From Sphingobacteriales bacterium (lineage in GTDB: Bacteria; Bacteroidota; Bacteroidia; Chitinophagales; Chitinophagaceae), in assembly GCA_024640385.1 (NCBI GenBank), contig JAHEFC010000115.1, positions 1 to 10,430 of the forward strand: a stretch of 10,430 bases of DNA, given 5' to 3'. Shown here piece after piece: positions 1-8,963 of this stretch (position 1 is the first letter of the stretch; each line of letters begins with the position of its first letter). The position numbers were made by a program, and so were the translations under genes. Below the pieces are notes generated by a model. That model was given only the letters and a program-made list of their open reading frames with translations. It did no database searches and was not told the DNA's origin.

Positions 1-1
1 T

Positions 2-1429
2 GCCATGGTAAAACACTGGCCCGGTGGGGGCAGCGGTGAAGGCGGAAGAGATGCACATTTTGGATACGGGAAATACGCAGTGTATCCAGGTAAGGGCTTT
101 GACAATCACCTGGTACCTTTTGTAAAAGGTGCATTTGCCCTCGAGGGTAAAACAGGAATGGCATCAGCGGTAATGCCATATTATACCATTTCATACAACC
201 AGGATAAAGTGAACGGCGAGAATGTAGGTAACGGATACAGCAAATACCTGATCACTGACCTGCTTCGTACAAAATATAAATATGATGGGGTGGTTTGCAC
301 TGACTGGCTGGTTACGGGAGATCCCGGCAAGGTGGATGAGTTCAAGGGAAAGAGCTGGGGAATGGAGTTGAAGTCAGTGGCAGAGCGTCATTATAAAGTG
401 ATCATGGCAGGAGTAGACCAGTTTGGAGGAAACAATGAAGCGGCACCGGTTCTGGAAGCCTATAATATGGGTGTGAAAGAGCACGGCGAAGCATTTATGC
501 GGAAACGTTTTGAACAGTCGGCAGTGAGATTGCTTCTGAATATTTTCAGAACCGGACTGTTCGAAAACCCTTACCTGGATCCTGCCGAATCTGCAAGGGT
601 GGTGGGAAATGCTTCGTTTATGCGTGAGGGTTATGAAGCCCAGGTGAAGTCGATCGTGATGTTGAAGAACAGTGGCAAAACGCTGCCTTTGAAAAAGCAG
701 ATCAGGGTGTATATGCCTAAGGTCAAAACCCCGTCTGTAAAGAACTGGTTTGGAGTGGCCAATCCGGAGAAGATCGATTATCCTTTCCCGCCTGAATTGT
801 TGAAAAAATATTTCCAGTTCACTGATAATCCTGCCGAGGCAGACGCGGCTTTAATATTTGTAAAAGGGCCGATGGCAAATCCCGGTTATGATGGGGATGA
901 TGTAAAGAAAGGAGGTAACGGGTATATTCCTGTCAGTCTTCAATATGGGGATTATAAAGCAGTAAAGGCCCGTGATAAAAGTATTGCTGCCGGTGATCCT
1001 TCAGAGCCGGGCCTGGATAACAGGAGTTATAAAGGCAAAACGGTAAGTACGGCCAATAATAATGATCTGCAGGTGATACTGGATACAAAAAAAGCCATGA
1101 ATGGCAAGCCGGTGATCGTGGCCATGTCGCTGAGTAACCCGGCTGTGGTTGCGGAATTTGAAAAAGAAGTGAATGCGTTGCTGGTGGGATTTGGTGTGCA
1201 GAGCCAGGCATTTATGGACCTGATGACGGGTGTTGCGGAACCCAGCGGATTGCTGCCGTTCCAGATGCCTGCCAACATGGATGAAGTGGAGTTGCAGAAA
1301 GAAGACCTGCCTCATGATATGAAGCCCTATATTGATGCTGCAGGTAACAAATATGATTTTGGTTTCGGATTGAACTGGAAGGGAAAGATCAATGATGCAA
1401 GGGTGAAGAAATACGTGAAGACTAAATAA
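2..1429 (+). CDS. Glycoside hydrolase family 3 beta-glucosidase-like protein, 3' part (5' end outside window)
   Basis: The reading frame is open from the left edge (GCC before the first Met) to TAA at 1427-1429, so this is the C-terminal ~475 residues. GH3 enzymes remove terminal beta-linked sugars, mostly glucose, with retention of configuration. Counting from the Met at nt 5, the substrate-binding KHWPGGG lies at residues 3-9, followed by GGRDAHFGYGKY (13-24). VVCTDW (96-101) carries the expected nucleophile Asp100 (nt 302-304). SIVMLKNSGKTLPLKK near 217-232 begins the second, alpha/beta-sandwich domain, which ends in EPSGLLPFQMP and YDFGFGLNW. No C-terminal fibronectin-III domain follows. 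The missing N-terminus would hold the export signal and the start of the TIM barrel. I could not assign the acid/base residue. Family is sure; glucosidase versus xylosidase or exo-glucanase activity is inference. Confidence 0.93.
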   Translation, partial: AMVKHWPGGGSGEGGRDAHFGYGKYAVYPGKGFDNHLVPFVKGAFALEGKTGMASAVMPYYTISYNQDKVNGENVGNGYSKYLITDLLRTKYKYDGVVCTDWLVTGDPGKVDEFKGKSWGMELKSVAERHYKVIMAGVDQFGGNNEAAPVLEAYNMGVKEHGEAFMRKRFEQSAVRLLLNIFRTGLFENPYLDPAESARVVGNASFMREGYEAQVKSIVMLKNSGKTLPLKKQIRVYMPKVKTPSVKNWFGVANPEKIDYPFPPELLKKYFQFTDNPAEADAALIFVKGPMANPGYDGDDVKKGGNGYIPVSLQYGDYKAVKARDKSIAAGDPSEPGLDNRSYKGKTVSTANNNDLQVILDTKKAMNGKPVIVAMSLSNPAVVAEFEKEVNALLVGFGVQSQAFMDLMTGVAEPSGLLPFQMPANMDEVELQKEDLPHDMKPYIDAAGNKYDFGFGLNWKGKINDARVKKYVKTK

Positions 1430-1432
1430 GCG

Positions 1433-1849
1433 CTATGTAATTTTCTTATATATCACCACTATGTTAGGGTTTATTCTTAACAGGTGTTCTATAAACGCTT
1501 CTTTATCTTTTGGTGAGATCAGGATCGAATCGTTATCATTATAAAGAATCTCAAGCCTGTCTAATGAGGCAGCAGCAGCGGCAAGAATGCTCCCTGATTC
1601 CCTGATCGTTTTGATGGATCTGATATTGATCGAAGTGCGCACCAGAAAGCTGCATTTTACAACCAGGTATTTATCATCTACCTGGTAGTATATGGTAAGA
1701 AGGATATGAGCAAAAAATGCTGACGTGAGCAGAATTATGGCCAGGCCCAGCCAGTCTTTTGTGTTGATCTGAGTGATCAGGCTCCAGATAAATAAAATTG
1801 AAAGTGGGATCATCAGTTCAATGCCAATCTTGGACCTGTAGGTTGTCAT
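1433..1849 (-). CDS. Small membrane protein with bPH_4 (bacterial PH-like) domain
   Basis: 138-residue protein starting at ATG 1847-1849. Two hydrophobic segments (about residues 9-26 and 33-54) form a membrane hairpin. The remaining ~85 residues look like the bacterial PH-like domain of the bPH_4/SunI-YnzG group: strands around YYQVDDKYLVVKCSFL (54-69), IRSIKTIRES (76-85), SLDRLEILYN (95-104), then the family-typical ISPKDKEAFIEHL (111-123) and INP (126-128). In this family the PH-like fold sits on the cytoplasmic face; SunI gives immunity to the bacteriocin sublancin in Bacillus, but most members have no known role. Nothing beside this copy suggests a bacteriocin. Its stop codon is 3 bp from the stop of the convergent GH3 gene, and a strong terminator upstream separates it from katG, so it is probably transcribed alone. 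Confidence 0.78.
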   Translation of the reverse strand: MTTYRSKIGIELMIPLSILFIWSLITQINTKDWLGLAIILLTSAFFAHILLTIYYQVDDKYLVVKCSFLVRTSINIRSIKTIRESGSILAAAAASLDRLEILYNDNDSILISPKDKEAFIEHLLRINPNIVVIYKKIT

Positions 1850-1905
1850 TGCATAATTTTTGAATAAAATTACTACCCCGGTACCACTAGTTACGAATTG
1901 AAATG

Positions 1906-1936
1906 AAAAATGCGGAGTATTGCACTCCGCATTTTT
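1906..1936 (-). terminator. Rho-independent terminator after katG
   Basis: A perfect 13-bp inverted repeat: AAAAATGCGGAGT (1906-1918), loop ATTGC (1919-1923), ACTCCGCATTTTT (1924-1936). The GC-rich core is flanked by A5 and T5, so on either strand the hairpin ends in a U tract. It starts 31 nt beyond the katG stop codon on the minus strand, so katG is the likely client. It separates katG from the downstream bPH_4 gene. Confidence 0.9.
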
Positions 1937-1967
1937 AGATTCAGATCATTTTAGTACTTCAACAGGT

Positions 1968-4313
<2,346 letters not shown>

Positions 4314-4325
4314 CTAAGTGTGCTG

Positions 4326-4430
4326 GCCGGTTAACGTGTTAGCCGGTTAGCGCACCAGATAAATATGAGAGTGACCCCCTCTTTCCTGTTTATCTCATGC
4401 TTTAGCCGGTAAGCATTCTAACCGGTTAAT
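4326..4430. repeat. Cluster of four CCGG-centred palindromic units upstream of katG
   Basis: Four variants of TTAGCCGGTTAG lie in 105 bp, with CCGG cores at 4327, 4343, 4406 and 4422. They form two pairs, each with cores 16 bp apart. 4339-4350 (TTAGCCGGTTAG) can pair with 4418-4429 (CTAACCGGTTAA) over 12 bp with one G-T pair, and an inner AGATAAA (4357-4363) pairs with TTTATCT (4389-4395). Local hairpins are also possible: 4329-4335 with 4338-4344, and 4402-4410 with 4421-4429. The right end touches the stop codon of the DUF418 gene. No U tract follows on either strand, so it is not a standard terminator. It could be an operator array for katG, a REP-like mobile repeat, or an RNA structure at the end of the DUF418 transcript. 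Confidence 0.6.
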
Positions 4431-5737
4431 TATCTTATCAGTGGTTGTTTTTTCCAGTATGTGAGCGAACGCCACAGCCACTCGAAGGGCCCAAATCGGA
4501 AATACCGGAGCCAGATATTGCTGTAGATGATCTGGATGATCCAAACTGCGCCAACCACGTAATAGATCTCATGTCTGTCGAGTTTGCCGAACATGGCCAG
4601 CCCATATCCATTGAAATAAAATCCCATGAGTAGAGATTGCACCAGGTAGTTGGTAAAAGCCATCTGGCCTACAGGCTGAAATAGATTGAATAACCAGTTT
4701 ACCAATCCTGATTTATACAGCATGAGGAGCAGCCCGATAAAACCTATGGCTCTGAAAACACGGGTCAGCTCGTAAAATTCGAAACCTATGTTTCTGGCTA
4801 TCTCATAGTAATTGAAGTTGTAATGAACCAATCGCTGCAACCTGAGATGGGTAAGCAAAAGCCCGATGCCTGTTCCGATCACGAACATGAAAAGATAAGT
4901 TCTGAACGGGGAATGTCCCGTCAACACACCTGTTTTGAATAGCGCCATGCCCAGGAACATCATGCAGAGTACATCCCATGCCTCCAGGTAGATGTACTTC
5001 GTAATGGTGTCAAGATAATATTGGGTTCGGGTACGATACACTTCACTATAGTTCCCCCTCATTTTCTCCCTGGCCTTTTCAACTCTTTCCTTTTTCTTTT
5101 CAGTACTGGTATATGTTTTAAGATCCTGCATGGCAGTGATCTCGGCCCTCTGTTTGTTACTCAGGTTTTGTACCATAGTATCAATACTGGCTGCGTATTC
5201 ACCTTTGCGGATCACTTCTTTATCCAAGTAGAGATTCCTGTTCTCCCGGGCCAGCATCAGGCACATGCAAACAGCCGCGCCTATGAACAGTTTTTTTGGC
5301 GGAAGATTCCTGAATGCAAACATTAACATCCCGAAGCATGCATAATCGAAAAGGATATCTCCTTCCCAGAGAAGTATATACACATCGAACAATGAAAATG
5401 CCATCAGCCACAATTGGCGCCGGAAAAAATAATCCGCTGCCTTGAGCCCGTCAACTCTTGCTTCCAGGTTTTTCATAAAGAGCAGGATCCCCGCACCGAA
5501 CAGCAGGGAGAACAAGGCTCTTTGGGTGCCATGAGGGAGCAACTGGACCAGGTACCAGGTGTTGAAGTCTATCGGAGCCTCGTTATAGACAGAAGGGTCA
5601 TAGGCACCATAACCGAAAGGGACGATATTCATCATCAGTATGCCCAGGATGGCAAATCCCCTTAATGAATCCAGGATTGAAATTCTTTCTTTGGCGCTGG
5701 TGGGCGCAGCAAAGCCTGTAGAAACTGGTGCTTCCAT
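4430..5737 (-). CDS. DUF418 (YeiB-like) multi-pass membrane protein
   Basis: Integral membrane protein of 435 residues from the ATG at 5735-5737. I chose this over an in-frame TTG at 5768-5770 because that TTG sits directly against the U tract of the upstream gene's terminator. The N-terminus has the family-typical ISILDSLRGFAILGILMMNI (19-38). About ten hydrophobic segments follow (near 27-42, 66-88, 110-129, 130-143, 150-163, 255-269, 281-297, 329-342, 358-375 and 391-410). The C-terminal DUF418 signature is seen in GQMAFTNYLVQS (358-369) and FGPFEWLWRSLTYW (416-429). Between segments five and six is a highly charged, probably helical insert (about 164-244, including KKKERVEKAREKMRGN). Family members are of unknown function; a transporter role is often guessed but unproven. 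No partner gene is evident. Confidence 0.9.
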   Translation of the reverse strand: MEAPVSTGFAAPTSAKERISILDSLRGFAILGILMMNIVPFGYGAYDPSVYNEAPIDFNTWYLVQLLPHGTQRALFSLLFGAGILLFMKNLEARVDGLKAADYFFRRQLWLMAFSLFDVYILLWEGDILFDYACFGMLMFAFRNLPPKKLFIGAAVCMCLMLARENRNLYLDKEVIRKGEYAASIDTMVQNLSNKQRAEITAMQDLKTYTSTEKKKERVEKAREKMRGNYSEVYRTRTQYYLDTITKYIYLEAWDVLCMMFLGMALFKTGVLTGHSPFRTYLFMFVIGTGIGLLLTHLRLQRLVHYNFNYYEIARNIGFEFYELTRVFRAIGFIGLLLMLYKSGLVNWLFNLFQPVGQMAFTNYLVQSLLMGFYFNGYGLAMFGKLDRHEIYYVVGAVWIIQIIYSNIWLRYFRFGPFEWLWRSLTYWKKQPLIR

Positions 5738-5768
5738 TAGTTGTTGGTTTAAGGATTGAATGCCACAC

Positions 5769-5803
5769 AAAAAAAGAGATAGAAAACGCTTTTCTCTATC
5801 TCT
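5769..5803 (-). terminator. Rho-independent terminator after the RRM gene
   Basis: AGAGATAGA (5775-5783) pairs with TCTATCTCT (5795-5803). The stem can extend by AAA (5784-5786) with TTT (5791-5793) past one bulged C, leaving a loop of about four bases. On the minus strand the hairpin runs into seven Ts (5775 down to 5769), overlapping its base. It lies 33 nt after the RRM stop codon. A second TCTCTATCT at 5809-5817 repeats the copy at 5793-5801 with a 16-bp offset and could compete for the same arm. Confidence 0.75.
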
Positions 5804-5835
5804 CTTACTCTCTATCTAACTATTTAAACAGGGTG

Positions 5836-6144
5836 TTACCACCGGTTGAACTTGTTATTGGGTCTGTTGCCGCCGGGTCTCGGGGATTTGGAAGATGGCC
5901 TGTCTTCCGCCTGTTTTACTACCAGGGGTTTGCCTTTTCTGTCCAGTGAAATTTCATTAAGCAGTTCTATTGCCTGCAGGGCATCTTCATCGTTCTCCAT
6001 TTCTACGAATCCGAAGCCACGACTTTTACCGGTTTCGCGGTCCAGGGTGACTTTGGCAGATCTTACTTTTCCGAACTTCTCAAATATTTCTTCCAGTTCG
6101 GCATTATCTATATCGTACGGTAAACCGGCTACAAAAAGTGTCAT
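5836..6144 (-). CDS. Single-RRM RNA-binding protein
   Basis: 102-residue protein made of one RNA-recognition motif (about 1-79) and a basic low-complexity tail (80-102, rich in Arg, Pro, Ser, Asn and Lys). RNP2 is LFVAGL (3-8) and RNP1 is RGFGFVEM (42-49); the RNA-stacking aromatics Phe4, Phe44 and Phe46 are present. Such small RRM proteins are common in Bacteroidota and Cyanobacteria, where several respond to cold or affect mRNA fate; RbpB of Bacteroides thetaiotaomicron is a studied relative by architecture. Targets here are unknown. The gene is followed by its own terminator and preceded by a 114-bp gap. A candidate promoter inside the 3' end of the upstream DUF2490 gene would give a leader of about 120 nt. 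Confidence 0.95.
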   Translation of the reverse strand: MTLFVAGLPYDIDNAELEEIFEKFGKVRSAKVTLDRETGKSRGFGFVEMENDEDALQAIELLNEISLDRKGKPLVVKQAEDRPSSKSPRPGGNRPNNKFNRW

Positions 6145-6258
6145 AATAAATCTAAGATAGTAAAAAATTGAATTGGAGAAACAGGGAATTGGGCTGGCAG
6201 CGGGGATATTGAGGCCATAAGGGTAACCTGATCCGTGCCCGGATGACAGTATGATGTC

Positions 6259-7017
6259 TTATTTCTTGCGGGCAAAACTAATGTTTGAAAACAGTGCAAG
6301 TTGAAACGTATTATTCTGTTCAACCCGGATACCATCAGCTTTATAAATGGATTGCAGGAGGTATCCTACTTCGAGCCTGCCTGCTACAGGTATCACGTAG
6401 CCGAATGCCGCATAGAGCCTGTTCTGGTCAAGCAAATTCGGACCTGTGTTTTCTCCAAAGTTCCACATGATCTCATCGTAAACAGTAAAGTAAAAAGTTT
6501 TGTCGACAATACTCTGACCTTTGAAAGGAATTGATAACCGATTCAGTATCCTCATGCGGTTTGAATACACGGCGCTTCCCGGTTCATACTCACCGGCAGA
6601 ATTACTTACAGGATTTTTCACAAATCGTTGTTCCAACCTGTACCTGCTGATCCATTCCACCTGCTTTAGTTGCGTTTTTACCTGTACCTGTTCCCAAAAT
6701 CGATTTTCAGGGAATGAAGACTTTGCTGGTTGTTCCCCATATGGATAGGTTTCAACAAAACAATAGCCGGCGGTGAAAAATAGCTGGGAATTCAGATAAT
6801 AATTGATGCCACCCCTTAACAGCAGTTGTTGCGGGTTGCTGATAATTTCACTCCGTCTCAGCTGGGCCTCCAGGTGGAGCCCCCATTTATCACTGAGTTT
6901 GTGATTGCCGAAATACATCAGCCAGGCATTGGTATTATGCGCTACATCTTTCTGGGTCTGGCAGATCGCAGTATTGAAATACAGGGAAACGGTAATAAGG
7001 AAAACAAATCTCATCAT
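6259..7017 (-). CDS. DUF2490 family protein, probable outer-membrane beta-barrel
   Basis: 252 residues from the ATG at 7015-7017. I prefer this, or the adjacent ATG at 7012-7014, over the ATG at 7048-7050, because a standard signal peptide then begins at the Met (MMRFVFLITVSLYFNTAIC, then QTQ). The mature part matches DUF2490: NAWLMYFGNHKLSDKWGLHLEAQ near the N-terminus, then alternating polar/aromatic strands such as LLLRGGINYYL, RYRLEQRF, NRMRILNRLSIPF and FYFTVYDEIMWNFG. It ends in a barrel-like strand, TFQLALFSNISFARKK. No lipobox is present. The family is widespread in Bacteroidota, is annotated only as a domain of unknown function, and its strand pattern suggests an outer-membrane barrel. 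It is divergent from the VOC gene, with a shared intergenic region of about 120 bp. Confidence 0.88.
   Translation of the reverse strand: MMRFVFLITVSLYFNTAICQTQKDVAHNTNAWLMYFGNHKLSDKWGLHLEAQLRRSEIISNPQQLLLRGGINYYLNSQLFFTAGYCFVETYPYGEQPAKSSFPENRFWEQVQVKTQLKQVEWISRYRLEQRFVKNPVSNSAGEYEPGSAVYSNRMRILNRLSIPFKGQSIVDKTFYFTVYDEIMWNFGENTGPNLLDQNRLYAAFGYVIPVAGRLEVGYLLQSIYKADGIRVEQNNTFQLALFSNISFARKK
6273..6299 (-). promoter_or_regulatory. Candidate promoter for the RRM gene inside the DUF2490 coding end
   Basis: On the minus strand, TTG (6299-6297) is followed by a 16-bp spacer and TAGTTTTG (6280-6273), matching the Bacteroidota -33/-7 pattern (TTTG, TAnnTTTG) with slightly short spacing. It overlaps the last codons of the DUF2490 gene. 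Transcription would start near 6266, about 120 nt before the RRM ATG. The gap itself shows no clear terminator for DUF2490: a 5-bp hairpin ATCCG/CGGAT (6231-6244) has no U tract. The six fixed bases of the -7 box can occur by chance. Confidence 0.33.
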
Positions 7018-7086
7018 GCATTTGAAATTAACGCAGTTCGGTAAAACCATTCATCCAATTTGCCCTCCGTCCATTTCGAATTTCGT

Positions 7087-7094
7087 CAAATATA
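7087..7094 (-). promoter_or_regulatory. Candidate -7 box of the DUF2490 promoter
   Basis: The minus strand reads TATATTTG, an exact TAnnTTTG match, 69 nt upstream of the preferred ATG (7017). A weak GTTA replaces the TTTG -33 element about 18 bp upstream. In the same 84-bp gap (7051-7134) the plus strand has TAGGTTTA at 7097-7104, one base off the consensus and 30 bp before the VOC gene's ATG. The two divergent promoters would be nearly back to back. Confidence 0.38.
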
Positions 7095-7134
7095 ATTAGG
7101 TTTATATCCCCTTAACGCACCAATATTAAACCGT

Positions 7135-7971
7135 ATGACCAATAAGATCTACCCCTGCCTCTGGTTCAATGCAAATGCAGAAGAGGCTGCCAGGTATTAT
7201 TGCTCTGTTTTCCGGAATTCAGAGATCGTTGATGTTAATCCGGTGGTAACCACATTCAGGTCGGCCGGACAAAAATTCATGTGTCTTAACGGTGGTCCAA
7301 AGTATATCATTAACCCTTCCATTTCATTTTACGTGGTGTGTGAAACTGAAGAGGAAGTGGATAGTTACTGGAATGCTTTAATGGTAGGAGGAAAGATGAT
7401 GATGCCCCTGGATAAGTATGACTGGAGCGAAAAATACGGATGGGTGCAGGATAAATTCGGTGTCAGCTGGCAATTGGCATTAGGGAAAATGGAAGCAGTT
7501 GGTCAGAAATTTACGCCGGTCATGATGTTCACCGGAGATCAGGCAGGTAATGCGGAAAAATCTATGGCAACGTACACTGCTATTTTCGCAAATAGTTCCG
7601 TGGTGGGCATAATGAAGTACCCGCCCGGTCAGAAAGATGAGGGGCTGGTCATGCACGCCCAGTATAAACTGGAAGGACAGGTGTTCATGTGCATGGACAG
7701 CTCTATGGATCATGGGTTCAGTTTCAATGAAGCTGTCTCTTTTGTAGTTGAATGTGAAGACCAGGCTGAGATCGATCGTTTCTGGGAAAAGCTTACAGAT
7801 GGCGGGGAGGAAAGCATGTGCGGATGGCTGAAAGACAGGTATGGCATTTCCTGGCAGATCGTCCCTAAAATATTGGGTCAGCTGATGGGCGACCCTGAAC
7901 GGGCCGGGCGGGTGATGCAGGCTTTTTTGAAAATGAAGAAATTCAATGTACAACAACTCTTAGAGGCGTAA
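7135..7971 (+). CDS. Double-domain VOC (PhnB-like) protein
   Basis: 278 residues with two tandem VOC-superfamily domains of the PhnB/'3-demethylubiquinone-9 3-methyltransferase' type (Pfam PF06983). Domain 1 is about residues 3-118: YPCLWFNANAEEAARYYCSVF, then YDWSEKYGWVQDKFGVSWQL. Domain 2 is about 125-270: TPVMMFTGDQAGNAEKSMATY, then CGWLKDRYGISWQIVPKIL. The two halves share the W(V/L)xDxxGxSWQ pattern, so the protein is an internal duplication. The methyltransferase name is historical; no SAM-binding fold is present. VOC proteins usually bind a metal and a small substrate, but nothing here identifies either. It has no signal peptide and is cytosolic. It is first of three closely spaced plus-strand genes, with a 30-bp gap to the next. 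Confidence 0.9.
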   Translation: MTNKIYPCLWFNANAEEAARYYCSVFRNSEIVDVNPVVTTFRSAGQKFMCLNGGPKYIINPSISFYVVCETEEEVDSYWNALMVGGKMMMPLDKYDWSEKYGWVQDKFGVSWQLALGKMEAVGQKFTPVMMFTGDQAGNAEKSMATYTAIFANSSVVGIMKYPPGQKDEGLVMHAQYKLEGQVFMCMDSSMDHGFSFNEAVSFVVECEDQAEIDRFWEKLTDGGEESMCGWLKDRYGISWQIVPKILGQLMGDPERAGRVMQAFLKMKKFNVQQLLEA

Positions 7972-8001
7972 CTTCAGTGGCAGAGCAAAAGCCGAACAAT
8001 T

Positions 8002-8367
8002 ATGAAGAAAGTGGAAACCATTGATGAATATATTGCCGGGTATCCTGCAGAGATCCAGAACAAGCTGGAGCAGATCCGTGCGTTGATCAGCAAGCATGCA
8101 CCCGGTGCAGAAGAGGCCATGAGCTATGGCATCCCAACTTTTAAGTTGAATGGTAACCTTGTACATTTTGCTGCTTTTAAGAACCATCTTGGCTTTTATC
8201 CCGGGGCCGCTGGTGTAGAGGCTTTCAAAGACGTACTTGGTGGTTTCGAAACCTCAAAGGGAACCATTCAGTTTCCTCTTGACAAGCCCATCCCGGTAAA
8301 GCTGATCAGGGATATTGTTAGATTCAGGGTGAAGCAGAACCTGGAGAAGAAAAAGAAAACCAAATAA
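8002..8367 (+). CDS. DUF1801 (YdhG-like) protein
   Basis: 121-residue cytosolic protein covering one DUF1801 domain (about 8-115). Recognisable family features are the N-terminal helix ending in HAPGAEEAMSYGIPTFKLNG (32-51), then HFAAFKNHLGFYPG (55-68) and TIQFPLDKPIPVKLIRDIV (88-106), followed by a very basic tail (KKKKTK). The fold is frataxin-like: Bacillus YdhG (Fra) acts as an iron donor for heme and Fe-S assembly, but most DUF1801 proteins, including this divergent group, are untested. The ATG at 8002 is 30 bp after the VOC stop, and the TAA is 3 bp before the next ATG. It is therefore almost certainly co-transcribed with both neighbours. Confidence 0.88.
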   Translation: MKKVETIDEYIAGYPAEIQNKLEQIRALISKHAPGAEEAMSYGIPTFKLNGNLVHFAAFKNHLGFYPGAAGVEAFKDVLGGFETSKGTIQFPLDKPIPVKLIRDIVRFRVKQNLEKKKKTK

Positions 8368-8370
8368 CCC

Positions 8371-8928
8371 ATGCCAAAACTATCCTGTTTCAATTTTCTT
8401 TCACTCAATGGCTTTTACAAGGGTCTCAGGGAAGATATCAGCTGGCATAGGCATGGTAGTGAAGAGGGTGAGTTCTCAGCAGAGAACGCGCAAAGGGACA
8501 GCATACTTCTTTTTGGCAGGGTCACCTATGAAATGATGTATTCGTTCTGGCCAACAGAGCAGGCCATGGCAGCTATGCCTGTAGTTGCAGAAGGAATGAA
8601 CAGATCGGAAAAGATCGTATTCTCGAGAACGCTTGAGAAGGCTGAATGGAACAATACCCGTGTTGTCAACCACAATATTTATGATGAAGTCAGGAAACTG
8701 AAAGAAACCGGCACAAAAGACATGACCATTCTCGGCAGTGGCAGTATTGTTAGCCAGCTGGCAGACCATGGACTCATAGATCTTTACAGCATCATGCTTG
8801 ACCCGGTAGCCATACCATACGGGACTCCAATATTTCATGGCATATCTAAAAAGCTGGATCTTAAACTGGTCAATACCCGTACTTTCAAAAGCGGGGTGGT
8901 GCTGCTCAATTATGAGCCACTGACATGA
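8371..8928 (+). CDS. RibD C-terminal/dihydrofolate-reductase-like protein
   Basis: 185 residues with the RibD_C/DHFR-like fold (PF01872), standing alone without a deaminase domain. The start PKLSCFNFLSLNGF (2-15) is the first strand and loop. GRVTYEMM (49-56) is the conserved GRxTYE segment. ILGSGSIVSQL (120-130) is the Gly-rich nucleotide-binding turn, and PYGTPIF (149-155) is the conserved late motif. Members such as Bacillus YyaP and YwjB are presumed NAD(P)H-dependent reductases with unknown substrates. It is neither a canonical FolA nor a riboflavin RibD, and no folate or riboflavin gene is near. It is the last gene of the three-gene cluster. Downstream, 8944-8963 forms a hairpin without a plus-strand U tract, so where this transcript ends is unclear. 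Confidence 0.9.
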   Translation: MPKLSCFNFLSLNGFYKGLREDISWHRHGSEEGEFSAENAQRDSILLFGRVTYEMMYSFWPTEQAMAAMPVVAEGMNRSEKIVFSRTLEKAEWNNTRVVNHNIYDEVRKLKETGTKDMTILGSGSIVSQLADHGLIDLYSIMLDPVAIPYGTPIFHGISKKLDLKLVNTRTFKSGVVLLNYEPLT

Positions 8929-8963
8929 AAAAATAAGAGATTCGTTGCTGGTTTGCCAACAAC

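Noticed and set aside
5738..5770. Extending the DUF418 protein by 11 residues to a TTG start
   Set aside because: The TTG abuts the U tract of the preceding terminator, the extra residues show no family similarity, and a good ATG follows at 5737.
6231..6244. ATCCG-TGCC-CGGAT hairpin as the DUF2490 terminator
   Set aside because: The stem is five pairs and no U tract follows on the minus strand.
7018..7050. Starting the DUF2490 protein 11 residues earlier at ATG 7048-7050
   Set aside because: It would bury the signal peptide behind an atypical 11-residue leader; the Met-Met-Arg start gives a standard signal peptide. Not strictly excluded.
7480..7956. 158-codon minus-strand frame opposite the double VOC gene
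   Set aside because: The plus-strand protein has two clear VOC domains; the antisense translation has no family features.
7135..7971. Reading the VOC gene as an ubiquinone-pathway methyltransferase from its Pfam name
   Set aside because: The sequence has two VOC domains and no SAM-binding motifs; the name is a historical misassignment.
8944..8963. Hairpin GTTGCTGG/CCAACAAC as a plus-strand terminator for the RibD_C-like gene
   Set aside because: The stem has a C-A mismatch on the plus strand and is followed by As, not Ts; it may only add to the minus-strand terminator next to it.
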